Source: an uncultured Verrucomicrobiota bacterium
GTDB lineage: Bacteria > Verrucomicrobiota > Verrucomicrobiia > Limisphaerales > JADLHS01
DNA: 32,663 nucleotides
Assembly (NCBI GenBank): GCA_937894935.1
Contig: CALAYC010000051.1
Coordinates: 1-32,663, forward strand
Reading direction: 5' to 3'
A program made the position numbers and the translations under genes. The notes under the pieces are model-generated. The model saw only the letters and a list, made by a program, of their open reading frames with translations, was not told the DNA's origin and made no database searches. Below, in pieces: positions 17,933 to 26,075 of this stretch; positions within the stretch are counted from its first letter, which is position 1, and the number at the start of each line of letters is the position of its first letter.

Positions 17933-18802
17933 TCACGTCGGCCCGTAATCCGAGGTGTCGCAACGAAAGAGATGTCGCAGTCCAGCGCGTAGAATCAACG
18001 CCGTTTTGTGGGGCCGACTCAGGCGGATGGGTTTTGATTGAAAGACGTGAAAGCGTTTTCGTTCCAATCGCTGCAACAAACGCCAGTAAACGCAGCCCAT
18101 GAGTTCAGCGGCAATCATGGAACGACGATCTTCAGCGGGAAGCGTTTGACGGGCGAGTGCATAATAATTTTTGGCGCGCTGAGCCACGGCGTTTGCCAAT
18201 CGCGCATAGCGTTCAGAATATTCACCGCGAAGAATTTCATTCTCGGAAACACCGTGTTGGCGGAGGTCTTCGAGCGGGAGATAAATGCGGTCGCGCGCGG
18301 CATCGGTTTGAACATCGCGCAGAATGTTGGTCAATTGCAGCGCCTGTCCGAGAGCGATGGCGTAATCGCGACAGCGCGGATTTTGATAGCCAAAAATTTC
18401 TATGCTTAAGAGTCCAACCACGGAAGCAACCCGATAGCAATAAAGTTCAAGTTCTTTCGCGGTTTCGTAACGCGTCTTTTCGAGATCTGTTTCACACCCC
18501 TTGATAAGTTCATCAAACCATTCGAATCGCAGGCCGAAGTTTTTGATGACCGGTTGTAGTTCACGATTCACTGCGAAGCGCGGTGTGCCGCCATCGCAAG
18601 CACGTTTCACATCGTCGCGCCACGCGGCGAGACGTTCACGACGTTGCTCGGGGGGAACGCAATCTTCATCCGCGACGTCGTCCACCTGCCGGCAAAACGC
18701 GTAAAGCGCGGCCATGGCATCGCGCTTGGAGCGCGGCAAAAGGATGAAAGCGAGCGCGAGATTCGAAGCGCTGTTGCGGGTAATCGCCTGACTTTCCTGC
18801 AT
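17933..18802 (-). CDS. hpnD: Squalene/phytoene synthase family, HpnD-like
   Basis: A trans-isoprenyl diphosphate synthase, 289 residues from the chosen start. HpnD condenses two farnesyl diphosphates to presqualene diphosphate on the way to squalene and hopanoids. The first Asp-rich motif is QVDDVADE (DDxxD at 41-45), the second NILRDVQTDAARDRIYLP (about 159-176, D163 and D167), and ELYCYRVASVVGLLSIEIFG (118-137) matches HpnD. The ATG at 18802 is chosen because homology begins right after it; the frame is open to 19021 but the extra residues overlap and mirror the small membrane-protein gene upstream. Partner genes hpnC and hpnE are not in the window, so phytoene synthase remains possible. 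It lies downstream of a two-component system. Confidence 0.82.
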   Translation of the reverse strand: MQESQAITRNSASNLALAFILLPRSKRDAMAALYAFCRQVDDVADEDCVPPEQRRERLAAWRDDVKRACDGGTPRFAVNRELQPVIKNFGLRFEWFDELIKGCETDLEKTRYETAKELELYCYRVASVVGLLSIEIFGYQNPRCRDYAIALGQALQLTNILRDVQTDAARDRIYLPLEDLRQHGVSENEILRGEYSERYARLANAVAQRAKNYYALARQTLPAEDRRSMIAAELMGCVYWRLLQRLERKRFHVFQSKPIRLSRPHKTALILRAGLRHLFRCDTSDYGPT

Positions 18803-18806
18803 GGCG

Positions 18807-19052
18807 TCAGCGAGAATCGTCGGGGGCTTCGCTCCCGCGAATGGGCGGTAATCCTCCGGTTTCTGCGAGGGTTGGATTCCGCGACTTGAATTTGCGTTTG
18901 CGTTGGCGACGGGATTTGCGGGCCACGAACGTGAGCAGAAAGATAATGGCTGCGACTGCTGCCAGAACACTGCAATAGATGAGCGTATGTCCCGTCGAAC
19001 TGCGCGGTTGTTGTTCCGCAATTAATCCCCAAAACAGCGAGTGCTTGATCAT
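18807..19052 (-). CDS. Small single-pass membrane protein, 81 aa
   Basis: A small protein with one clear membrane helix (TLIYCSVLAAVAAIIFLLTFVA, about residues 23-44) followed by a strongly basic segment (RKSRRQRKRKFKSRN), so the C-terminus should face the cytoplasm. Its ATG overlaps the stop of the response regulator in an ATGA quartet at 19049-19052 and its stop lies 4 bp before the HpnD-like start at 18802. This tight packing on both sides is the main evidence that it is a real gene. I know no family for it. It could be an accessory to the sensor system or to the membrane-lipid enzyme. Confidence 0.65.
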   Translation of the reverse strand: MIKHSLFWGLIAEQQPRSSTGHTLIYCSVLAAVAAIIFLLTFVARKSRRQRKRKFKSRNPTLAETGGLPPIRGSEAPDDSR

Positions 19053-20461
19053 GGCGTGGCTGAATCCTTGTCGTCTTCGGCGGAAATTAAATTGAGTCGC
19101 TGCATGCGATAGCGAAGCGCGTGGCGGCTGATTTTCAATTGTTCTGCCGATTTAGTCAGATTGTGATCGTTGTCTTCCAAAGTGCTGTTGATCAGGTCGC
19201 GTTCAAAATCCGCGACGATCTCATCGAGCGCGCGATCTCCGGTGGCAATCGGCGCGGGTATGGCGGTTTTGTTGAGCCGGGTTTCGAGTTGGAAATCTGG
19301 AAGATTCGTGGCCTGCACTTCGGGAGTGGTTTCGAGAATGAGCGCGCGCTCAATGACATTGCGCAATTCGCGCACGTTGCCGGGCCAGTGATGCGCTTCG
19401 AGTTTTTGCTGAGCAGCGCGGGAAATTCGTTTCACCGCTTTGTTCATCAAAGCGTTGAATGTTTTGAGAAAATGATTTGCGAGCAGAAGGATGTCGCCTT
19501 CGCGTTCGCGTAACGGCGGAAGGCGGAATTGCACGACGTTCAGGCGATGAAATAAATCTTCGCGGAAATCACCGGCTTCGATGGCTTTGACGATGTCGCG
19601 ATTCGTGGCGGCGATGAGACGGACGTTGACGCGTAATTCCTGCGTGCCGCCGACGCGCGTAAAAGTTCCATCTTCGAGAAACCGCAGCAGCTTCGCCTGC
19701 AACGGGCGGCTCATGTCGGCGATTTCATCGAGAAAAATCGTACCGCCATTCGCTTCTTCGACACGGCCATGTTTCTGTTTCAACGCGCCGGTAAACGCAC
19801 CCCGTTCATGACCGAACAATTCGCTTTCCAGAAGTGTTTCCGGAATCGCGGCGCAGTTGATGCGAATGTAAGGTGCGCGTTTCCGGTGACTGAGACTGTG
19901 CAATGCGCCGGCGACCAATTCTTTGCCGGTGCCGCTTTCGCCGAGAATCAAAGCGCGCGCATCGGTGGGGGCGACGGTCTGAATGAGTTGGCGCAACGCG
20001 CGGATTTTTTCGCAGTCACCGACGATTTGATCGAGTTGATACGTTTCGCTGGCGCGGGCGAGCAATTGAGCATTGCTTTGGAGCAGGCGATGGCGTTCCG
20101 CACAACGCGCGACGACGTGTAACAATTCTTCCGGCGCAAACGGTTTGGCGAGGTAATCCATTGCCCCGGCTTTGATGACTTCCACTGCGAGCTTCGGAGT
20201 GGCGTAAGCGGTAATCATCACGACCGGCAGGTCCGGCCAGCGACTGCGAACTTTATGCAGGAAATCGTAACCGGTCATTCCGCCGAGGCGCGCATCGGTG
20301 ATCACCATGAACACATTTTCTTTCGCGAGGAGTTCGAGGCCGGCTTCAGCCGATTCCACCGCAAGCACGACGTAGCCTTCGTCTCCCAGCATGGTTTGCA
20401 GGGAGAGGCGCATGTTCTTCTCGTCATCAACGACGAGCAGAGGAGGCAACGGTTGAGTCAT
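19049..20461 (-). CDS. NtrC-family sigma-54-dependent response regulator
   Basis: A 470-residue bacterial enhancer-binding protein. The receiver domain (residues 8-120) has D12, D13, the phosphoacceptor D56 (VITDARLGG) and K106 (YLAKPF). The AAA+ domain has Walker A GESGTGKE 174-181, the sigma-54-contacting loop GAFTGA 221-226 and Walker B TIFLDE 241-246. A Fis-type helix-turn-helix closes the protein (NLTKSAEQLKISRHALRYRM). With intact GAFTGA it should activate sigma-54 promoters when phosphorylated by the kinase encoded just upstream, with which it overlaps by 4 bp (20458-20461). Targets are unknown; two -24/-12-like sites in this window are candidates. Confidence 0.93.
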   Translation of the reverse strand: MTQPLPPLLVVDDEKNMRLSLQTMLGDEGYVVLAVESAEAGLELLAKENVFMVITDARLGGMTGYDFLHKVRSRWPDLPVVMITAYATPKLAVEVIKAGAMDYLAKPFAPEELLHVVARCAERHRLLQSNAQLLARASETYQLDQIVGDCEKIRALRQLIQTVAPTDARALILGESGTGKELVAGALHSLSHRKRAPYIRINCAAIPETLLESELFGHERGAFTGALKQKHGRVEEANGGTIFLDEIADMSRPLQAKLLRFLEDGTFTRVGGTQELRVNVRLIAATNRDIVKAIEAGDFREDLFHRLNVVQFRLPPLREREGDILLLANHFLKTFNALMNKAVKRISRAAQQKLEAHHWPGNVRELRNVIERALILETTPEVQATNLPDFQLETRLNKTAIPAPIATGDRALDEIVADFERDLINSTLEDNDHNLTKSAEQLKISRHALRYRMQRLNLISAEDDKDSATP

Positions 20462-22086
20462 GTGATGGGGCGCATCAACGTTTTCGACGGAAAGCTTAGG
20501 GTGAATTTCGCGCCTTTTCCAAGCTCGGATTCGACGCGCACCGTGCCGCCGTAGAGTTCAGTGTTGTGTTTGACGACGGCAAGACCGAGACCCGATCCCT
20601 GAGTCTTGGTGGTGTAATACGCTTCAAAGACGCGTTCGAGTTTGTCCGGAGCGATACCCGCGCCTTCATCACGCACGGAGATGGTCACTGATTCGTCCGG
20701 CAAATAACGCGCGGCGATGTAAATCGTGCCGCCTTCAGGCGAAGCGTCGCGGGCGTTCTGAAGCAGGTTGCTGACGGCGTCAATGAAGTGTTTTCGTTGC
20801 AGCAGCAAAGGCGGAAACGGCCCGGCGAAATCGCGATGCAAACGGATTTTCGTCGGTGCGCCGGGCGGAAAAACTTCCTCGATGGCGCGATTGATTTCAT
20901 CAACCACATTGAGTTTCTCGACGCGACCTTCGGTCAATTGCGCGTAACCCATGACCTGGGTGATGATGCGGTCGGCCTTGGCGACTTCTTCGCGAATGAT
21001 GCCGATGTGCTGCGCGGCTTCGGGTTTATCGCGCACGCTGCGTTGCAGCGAAAAGATGATGTTATTGATGATCGCGAGCGGGTTTTTGATTTGATGCGCG
21101 ACTTCGGCGGCGAGGCGACCGGTAGAGCGAAGTTGCTCGTTGCGAACCTGAAATTCATTTCGTTCCTCGGCGGCGCGCCGTTGTCCAGCGGCAAGAACCT
21201 GCACGCCGTAACAGCAAAAAGTCAGCAGCACGAGCACGGTGACCTGCAGGACGTAATGCGAACCGGTGGGCTCGACGGGTTCAGGCGTGATGCCCACGAC
21301 GGCGGCGTAACTTTTGGGAGACGGGAAAAGCACGTCTGCTTCGCGCAGTAACAACGCTTTCATCTCGGCAACGTTGGTCGGATGAGCGAGAAATTCCTGA
21401 ATCTGTCGGCGCGTCGATTCGGACATCGCGTCCCAGGTGAGTTTGCGAAATGGTTGAGGCGAATGTGCCAGCCAACGCGCGGCATCGGTAATTTGGGCAT
21501 CCGTCATATCGTTGACGGCGATTCGAGACGTGGGCCGACGGATGCTTGGCAGATTGAGGTCCTGTTGCACGCTGGTTTCAATCCACCCGGCCGCGAGGAA
21601 GATGATTGCGAGGATGAGATTTAAAACGATTTGCGGCGTGGCTAACGGAATGGAAGCGGCGTTGAGAATAATTAGCGCCGGGTAAACCCAGTAGAGATTG
21701 CTTTCAAAACCACCGGTGAGAATCGTAAGCGCGCCAAGAAAGACACCGTCGGCAAGACCAAGGAAAAAAACAATCCACTGCACAATGCCGGGTGGAAAAT
21801 GTCGGATGACCGCAAAGCATACGGTGGCGATCAGGACGACTGCGCCGTAAGCGACGAAGACGTGTTGAACCGTTTCGACTACGACGCCGTAAGCGTTGAC
21901 CACATCGATCATCCACGGCGACGTGTAAAGTTGGAACAACACCACCGCGGCGACCATGAGGCGGGCGGGCAGGAGAATGTTGCGCTGACGCGAGACGTGA
22001 CGACGGGTCAGTTCGGCCGGCTCAAGTTGCGCCTCGGCCAAAATTTCCGGCATCCGTCGCAGCCATTGCCAACGCCCCGATTTCAT
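20458..22086 (-). CDS. Membrane-bound sensor histidine kinase (NtrB-type catalytic core)
   Basis: A 542-residue sensor kinase. The N-terminal half has several membrane helices (about residues 38-55, 70-95, 103-125, 130-165) and then a loop domain of about 110 residues before a last helix at about 280-298, so a periplasmic or membrane-associated sensing segment is likely. The H-box is GRLAAEVAHQIKNPLAIINN with phosphorylated H331. The ATPase domain shows NLLQNARDA (N box), DEGAGI (G1) and GSGLGLAVVK (G2). The ATG at 22086 is chosen since an upstream extension to 22161 would overlap coaC and is unlike a leader. It starts 16 bp after coaC and overlaps the response regulator gene. The signal is unknown. 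Confidence 0.9.
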   Translation of the reverse strand: MKSGRWQWLRRMPEILAEAQLEPAELTRRHVSRQRNILLPARLMVAAVVLFQLYTSPWMIDVVNAYGVVVETVQHVFVAYGAVVLIATVCFAVIRHFPPGIVQWIVFFLGLADGVFLGALTILTGGFESNLYWVYPALIILNAASIPLATPQIVLNLILAIIFLAAGWIETSVQQDLNLPSIRRPTSRIAVNDMTDAQITDAARWLAHSPQPFRKLTWDAMSESTRRQIQEFLAHPTNVAEMKALLLREADVLFPSPKSYAAVVGITPEPVEPTGSHYVLQVTVLVLLTFCCYGVQVLAAGQRRAAEERNEFQVRNEQLRSTGRLAAEVAHQIKNPLAIINNIIFSLQRSVRDKPEAAQHIGIIREEVAKADRIITQVMGYAQLTEGRVEKLNVVDEINRAIEEVFPPGAPTKIRLHRDFAGPFPPLLLQRKHFIDAVSNLLQNARDASPEGGTIYIAARYLPDESVTISVRDEGAGIAPDKLERVFEAYYTTKTQGSGLGLAVVKHNTELYGGTVRVESELGKGAKFTLSFPSKTLMRPIT

Positions 22087-22102
22087 AAATTTAACCGCGC
22101 CA

Positions 22103-22645
22103 TTAGCGCAACAGTTCCGCGCTCCGCGCTGCAATTTTGTCCACCGGCCACAAACGTCCAATCCCTTCGTAGCCGCAGGACAACATACCTTCCTCCGGTC
22201 CGATGAATTCCGCGCCGCGCGATTTCAACGTCGCGACATTCTCCTGCGTCGCCGCATGCAACCACATCTTCCCGTTCATCGCCGGGGCGATCAGCAGTTT
22301 CGCTTTCGGATTCAGCGCAAGCGCAATGCACGTCAAAGCATCGTCAGCGATACCGTGAGCCAGTTTGGCGATTACGTTGGCCGTTGCGGGAGCGATGAGC
22401 AGGAGGTCAGCTTCATCCGCCAGCCGAATGTGTGTGGGTTTCCAACCTTCCTCTTCGTCGTAAAGATCGGTGACGACCGGATTGCGCGACAAGGTTTTGA
22501 ACGGCAGCGGCGTGATGAAGCGTTGCGCGTCGGCGGTCATGACTACACGAACATTGTTCCCCGCCTTGGTCAACAGGCTGGTGAGGTCAGCGGCTTTGTA
22601 CGCGGCGATTGAGCCTGTGACTCCGAGAACAATGTTTTTGCTCAT
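22103..22645 (-). CDS. coaC: Phosphopantothenoylcysteine decarboxylase, stand-alone CoaC
   Basis: An FMN flavoprotein of 180 residues that decarboxylates phosphopantothenoylcysteine in coenzyme A synthesis. It corresponds to the N-terminal half of CoaBC/Dfp: VLGVTGSIAAYKAADL at the N-terminus, catalytic H72 in THIRLADEADLLLIAPATANVIAKLAHGIADD, PAMN with N124, and the Cys-containing flap GMLSCGYEGIGRL (C157). The synthetase half (CoaB) is absent and no frame for it follows, so CoaB must be encoded elsewhere. The ATG at 22645 is preferred over one 15 bp upstream because GGAAAGAG lies at suitable spacing before it. The order gmk-coaC is common in bacteria; an rpoZ gene often found between them is missing. 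Confidence 0.88.
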   Translation of the reverse strand: MSKNIVLGVTGSIAAYKAADLTSLLTKAGNNVRVVMTADAQRFITPLPFKTLSRNPVVTDLYDEEEGWKPTHIRLADEADLLLIAPATANVIAKLAHGIADDALTCIALALNPKAKLLIAPAMNGKMWLHAATQENVATLKSRGAEFIGPEEGMLSCGYEGIGRLWPVDKIAARSAELLR

Positions 22646-22748
22646 AACGCTCTTTCCCATTCTATCGTGCTCTCAACTTTTGCAAACCGGCTCGAGTGAA
22701 CTGGAGTGATTAAGATTAAGAAAACGATCAGGAATTGAATTTTGAGAA

Positions 22749-23390
22749 CTAAAATTCCGGTGCGACCGACCGAGCGGTGCGCATCTTCTCGGCTTCAATA
22801 ATCGCCTGCAAATTCTGCACGTCATCTTTGATGCCGCGACTGATGAGCAGGTAATCGAAATTTTTCCATTGCGCGATTTCCTGTCGCGCCACGCCGAGAC
22901 GTTTTTGAATCGCCGCAGGAGAATCGGTGCCGCGCTTCTGAAGGCGCTGTTCGAGAATGGCCAGTGATGCCGGGGTCAGGAACACCGTGACGAGCGCGCG
23001 TTTCAACTCCGGATCTTCTTCAGCGCATTTGCGCACCGCAGCGGCACCCTGCACGTCAATGTTGAGCAAAACGTCTTTGCCCGCGCGCAATTTACCGAGC
23101 ACTTCGGATTTCAGCGTGCCGTAGCTCTGACCGTAAACCGTCGCGTGTTCGAGAAAGTTTCCGGCCTGCACGCGTTTCAAAAATGAAGCGGCATCAAGAA
23201 AGTAATAATCCACGCCGTCCTTCTCCTCACCTCGAGGCGGTCGCGTGGTGCAGGTGATGGCGCGCGCCATGTCCGGTCGCGCGAGCAAGATTTCATGACA
23301 CAACGTGGTTTTGCCTCCGCCCGACGGAGCGGAGATGACCACCAGCAAAGGGCTGCCGGTGGTGGGGTGAGTTGGTTTTTCTTCGCTCAT
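22749..23390 (-). CDS. gmk: Guanylate kinase
   Basis: A 213-residue guanylate kinase that phosphorylates GMP or dGMP with ATP. The P-loop SAPSGGGKTT is at residues 20-29, the GMP-binding region follows (TTRPPRGEEKDGVDYYFL, FLEHATVYGQSYGT), then VLLNIDVQGAAAVRK and the lid (RGTDSPAAIQKRL). Length is normal, with a short N-terminal extension of about 15 residues before the first strand. It overlaps the yicC stop-start region by 4 bp (23387-23390), a yicC-gmk pair that is widely conserved in bacteria. Essential housekeeping gene. Confidence 0.96.
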   Translation of the reverse strand: MSEEKPTHPTTGSPLLVVISAPSGGGKTTLCHEILLARPDMARAITCTTRPPRGEEKDGVDYYFLDAASFLKRVQAGNFLEHATVYGQSYGTLKSEVLGKLRAGKDVLLNIDVQGAAAVRKCAEEDPELKRALVTVFLTPASLAILEQRLQKRGTDSPAAIQKRLGVARQEIAQWKNFDYLLISRGIKDDVQNLQAIIEAEKMRTARSVAPEF

Positions 23391-24268
23391 TCGACGTTCA
23401 TTGCCTGCTCACGGAATTTTTCCAGCTCAGCTTTCAGCGTTACGACCTGGGCGGAAATCAAAGCGTCGTTGGCTTTAGAGCCGATGGTGTTGATTTCGCG
23501 ATTCATTTCCTGTGCGAGGAAATCCAGTGTGCGCCCGACGGGCTCGTCTGATTTGGTGCAGGCTTCGAATTGTTTGAAATGACTTTGCAGACGGCTCAAC
23601 TCTTCCGAAATGTCAGAGCGGTCGGCGAAGAAAACGATCTCACGCAGCAATCGCTCGTCGTCATCTGCCGGCGCGGGTAACCCGGCGGCTTTAATGCGTT
23701 CGATGAGTTGCTGCCGATAACGCTCGGCAGACTTCGGCGCCTGTTTGGCAATGCGTTCAACACATTTGCGCATGATGTTGATGCGGCCCGTCAGATCTTT
23801 GCCGAGATGATCGCCTTCGCGTTTGCGCATCGTCAGTAATCCCTGCAAAGCGATGCGCAGCGCTTTTTCGACGATGGGCCATAAATCTTCGTGTCCGGCG
23901 AGTTGTTCGTCGGTTTGAAACACGCCGGGAGCGCGTACGAGATGATCGAGAGTGACTGAGCCGTCGAGCTTGAGTTCTTTGGCGAGTTTGGCGAGTTCGT
24001 GCGCGTAAGCTTTGGCCAGCGCGACGTTGAGATGCATTTTGGCCGAGGAACGACCGCTGCCAGCGTGAACCGAAACCCGGGTCGTGATGCGACCGCGCGA
24101 AACGGCGGTGAGAATGGTTTCGCGAATCCGGGTTTCCAGCATTTCCAGTTCGCGCGGCAGGTTGACCGAGATCTCGGCCTGCTTGCGGTTTACGGAACTG
24201 AGTTCGACGGTGACATTGAATCCGTCGCGAGCGCACTCGCCGCGCCCGTAGCCCGTCATGGACTTCAT
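23387..24268 (-). CDS. yicC: YicC-family endoribonuclease-like protein
   Basis: A 293-residue YicC family protein. It begins MKSMTGYGRGE, the family's hallmark N-terminus, which fixes the start at 24268 although the frame is open further upstream. Other landmarks are VELSSVNRKQAEISVNLPRELE (family: 'S.N.R..D....LP'), then the C-terminal DUF1732 part with EIVFFADRSDISEELSRLQSHFKQF and GRTLDFLAQEMNREINTIGSKAND. Family members have been reported to act as endoribonucleases on small RNAs. It precedes gmk with a 4-bp overlap and follows pyrB after a 114-bp gap. Confidence 0.93.
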   Translation of the reverse strand: MKSMTGYGRGECARDGFNVTVELSSVNRKQAEISVNLPRELEMLETRIRETILTAVSRGRITTRVSVHAGSGRSSAKMHLNVALAKAYAHELAKLAKELKLDGSVTLDHLVRAPGVFQTDEQLAGHEDLWPIVEKALRIALQGLLTMRKREGDHLGKDLTGRINIMRKCVERIAKQAPKSAERYRQQLIERIKAAGLPAPADDDERLLREIVFFADRSDISEELSRLQSHFKQFEACTKSDEPVGRTLDFLAQEMNREINTIGSKANDALISAQVVTLKAELEKFREQAMNVE

Positions 24269-24382
24269 GGACGCGCAGTATGGAAAAGTCTCAGGCGGCT
24301 CGCCATGAAATTCGCATCGGTCCTCGGTTCGTCTCGTCGCCCGTCGCAATTTTCGTGATTGCGAGAATGAGGACGATTCCCA

Positions 24383-25327
24383 TTAACCCGGGGCAATTTC
24401 CTGCGGGCCGTTGCCGCCGTTGATGAGGAACATCACCGCCATGCGCACGGCAAGACCGTTGGTGACCTGTTCTAAAATCAGCGAGCGACCGCAATCCGCG
24501 ATTTCGTTATCAATTTCCACGCCGCGATTTATCGGGCCGGGATGCATGATGAGCGCGTCGGGTTTGGTTTTCGCAAAGCGCGCTTTATTCAAACCGAACA
24601 ACGTCGTGTATTCGCCGATGCTGGGGAACATCGTCTTGCGCTGGCGCTCATGTTGAATGCGCAGGAGATGGATGATGTCGGCCTCGTGCAAGGCTTCATC
24701 GACGTCATGAGTCACACGGCAACCCATTGCTTCGAACGTACGCGGCACGAGTGTGGATGGACCGCAAAGTGTAACTTTCGCGCCGAGTTTGGTGAGTGCC
24801 CAGATGTTTGAGCGCGCAACACGACTGAACAGGATGTCGCCGAGAATCGTCACGTTCAGTCCATCCACCCGACCTTTGCGTTCGCGAATGGTGAATGCGT
24901 CGAGTAATGCCTGAGTGGGATGTTCGTGTGCGCCGTCGCCGGCGTTGATGACATGAGCGTTCAAAACGCGCGACAGAAAATGCGGGGCGCCGGCGGCGCT
25001 GTGGCGGATAACGATGAAATCCGCATTCAACGCTTCGAGATTTTTGGCGGTGTCCTTGAGCGTTTCACCTTTTTTCAGCGAAGAAGCCTCAGCGGTGAAA
25101 TTGACGATGTCCGCGGACAAACGTTGTTCCGCGAGTTCAAAGCTGATGCGCGTGCGGGTGGAGGGTTCGACGAAAAGATTTACGACCGTTTTGCCTCGAA
25201 GTGCGGGAACTTTTTTGATGGCCCGTTCGCCGACGGCTTTGAAAGCTTTGGCGGTGTCGAGCACCGTCGTAATTTCGTCCGCGGTGAGCGATTCGATGTC
25301 GAGCAGGTGTTTGCGTTTCCAGGTCAT
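24383..25327 (-). CDS. pyrB: Aspartate carbamoyltransferase catalytic subunit
   Basis: A 314-residue PyrB that makes carbamoyl-aspartate from carbamoyl phosphate and aspartate in pyrimidine synthesis. The carbamoyl-phosphate motif STRTR is at residues 56-60, the SLKKGET loop near 83-89, HPTQALLD at 136-143 and PGPINRGVEI in the C-terminal domain. All are intact and length is typical. Its start overlaps the pyrR stop by 4 bp (25324-25327), so it is probably translated with pyrR and controlled with it. No pyrI or pyrC is present in the window; in many pyrR-pyrB operons pyrC follows, here yicC follows instead. Confidence 0.96.
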   Translation of the reverse strand: MTWKRKHLLDIESLTADEITTVLDTAKAFKAVGERAIKKVPALRGKTVVNLFVEPSTRTRISFELAEQRLSADIVNFTAEASSLKKGETLKDTAKNLEALNADFIVIRHSAAGAPHFLSRVLNAHVINAGDGAHEHPTQALLDAFTIRERKGRVDGLNVTILGDILFSRVARSNIWALTKLGAKVTLCGPSTLVPRTFEAMGCRVTHDVDEALHEADIIHLLRIQHERQRKTMFPSIGEYTTLFGLNKARFAKTKPDALIMHPGPINRGVEIDNEIADCGRSLILEQVTNGLAVRMAVMFLINGGNGPQEIAPG

Positions 25328-25857
25328 GGGCGATGCAGAATAACTTCGTTTGCGTGGCCGGGTTCGTCGAAACGCACCTGAACTTTTTCAGCCAGCGAGG
25401 TGGGTTGGTTTTTGCCGACGAAATCCGCTTTGATGGGCAAATCGCGATGGCCGCGATCGACGAGGACGGCGAGTTGAATTTTTCGCGGGCGGCCAAAATC
25501 ATTCAACGCATCCATGGCTGCGCGAATGGTGCGACCGCTGAATAGAACGTCGTCCACCAGCACCACAATTTTGCCGTTCACATCGAAGGGAATCTGCGTC
25601 GGATGAATTTTCGGAGCAGCGCGTTGATCGAGATCGTCGCGGTGCATGTTGACGTCGAGCGAACCGACGGGCACGGGTTGATTCAGGATGCTACCGAGAA
25701 TAGTGCCAAGTCGGTGAGCGAGCGGCACGCCGCCGCGTTGAATTCCGATCAGCACGACATCGGTCATTGTTTCGTTGCGTTCCGTAATTTCGTGGGCGAT
25801 GCGGGTGAGCGCTCGCTGGATGCCGAGGGCGTTGAGGATGAGGGTCGATTCAGGCAT
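25324..25857 (-). CDS. pyrR: PyrR pyrimidine operon regulator / uracil phosphoribosyltransferase
   Basis: A 177-residue PyrR, an RNA-binding regulator that senses UMP/UTP and usually has uracil phosphoribosyltransferase activity. The PRPP-binding motif VVLVDDVLFSGRT is at residues 98-110, and VLVDRGHRDLPIKADFVGKNQPTS near the end is characteristic. The ATG at 25857 (MPESTLILN) gives the normal family length. The frame runs open upstream to 26001, but those residues are not PyrR-like and lie in the leader. A candidate PyrR-binding RNA loop sits about 180 bp upstream at 26035-26048, and pyrB overlaps downstream, so autoregulation of the pair is likely. Confidence 0.95.
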   Translation of the reverse strand: MPESTLILNALGIQRALTRIAHEITERNETMTDVVLIGIQRGGVPLAHRLGTILGSILNQPVPVGSLDVNMHRDDLDQRAAPKIHPTQIPFDVNGKIVVLVDDVLFSGRTIRAAMDALNDFGRPRKIQLAVLVDRGHRDLPIKADFVGKNQPTSLAEKVQVRFDEPGHANEVILHRP

Positions 25858-26034
25858 GAGAAGAAGTTTCAAATTCCAGGTTCCGAGCACCAGAGAAATT
25901 CTGGATTTCAATTGCGTGCGAAGGAACTGCGGTGAAAGCGGCGACCGGTTTGCCGGTGCGGAGATAGAAAGGGCGAACCGCGTCGGGACAGCGATTCGCA
26001 AAAATTCGTTTGTGATTCATCGGTGCGCCTTGGC

Positions 26035-26048
26035 GACCTCGCAGGGTC
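26035..26048 (-). promoter_or_regulatory. Candidate PyrR-binding loop in the pyrR leader
   Basis: On the minus strand the bases read GACCCTGCGAGGTC. The known PyrR-binding consensus is ARUCCNGNGAGGYU, in which four base pairs close a CNGNGA hexaloop. Here the hexaloop CUGCGA fits exactly, the CC/GG pairs are kept, and the outer positions that differ from consensus (G-C in place of A-U, C-G in place of U-G) still pair; the next pair out (26049/26034) is C-G. It is located 28 bp after the stop of the upstream small gene and 177 bp before pyrR. No obvious downstream terminator with a U-run was found, so control could act on translation. Confidence 0.6.
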
Positions 26049-26075
26049 GGCTTAAAGGTGCGGTCTAACTGAAAA

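Noticed and set aside
18803..19021. N-terminal extension of the HpnD-like synthase by 73 residues
   Set aside because: The same DNA encodes the well-packed 81-aa membrane protein in another frame, and HpnD homology begins at the later ATG.
25858..26001. N-terminal extension of PyrR by 48 residues
   Set aside because: PyrR homology starts at the ATG at 25857 with normal length; the extension lies in the leader after the RNA loop.
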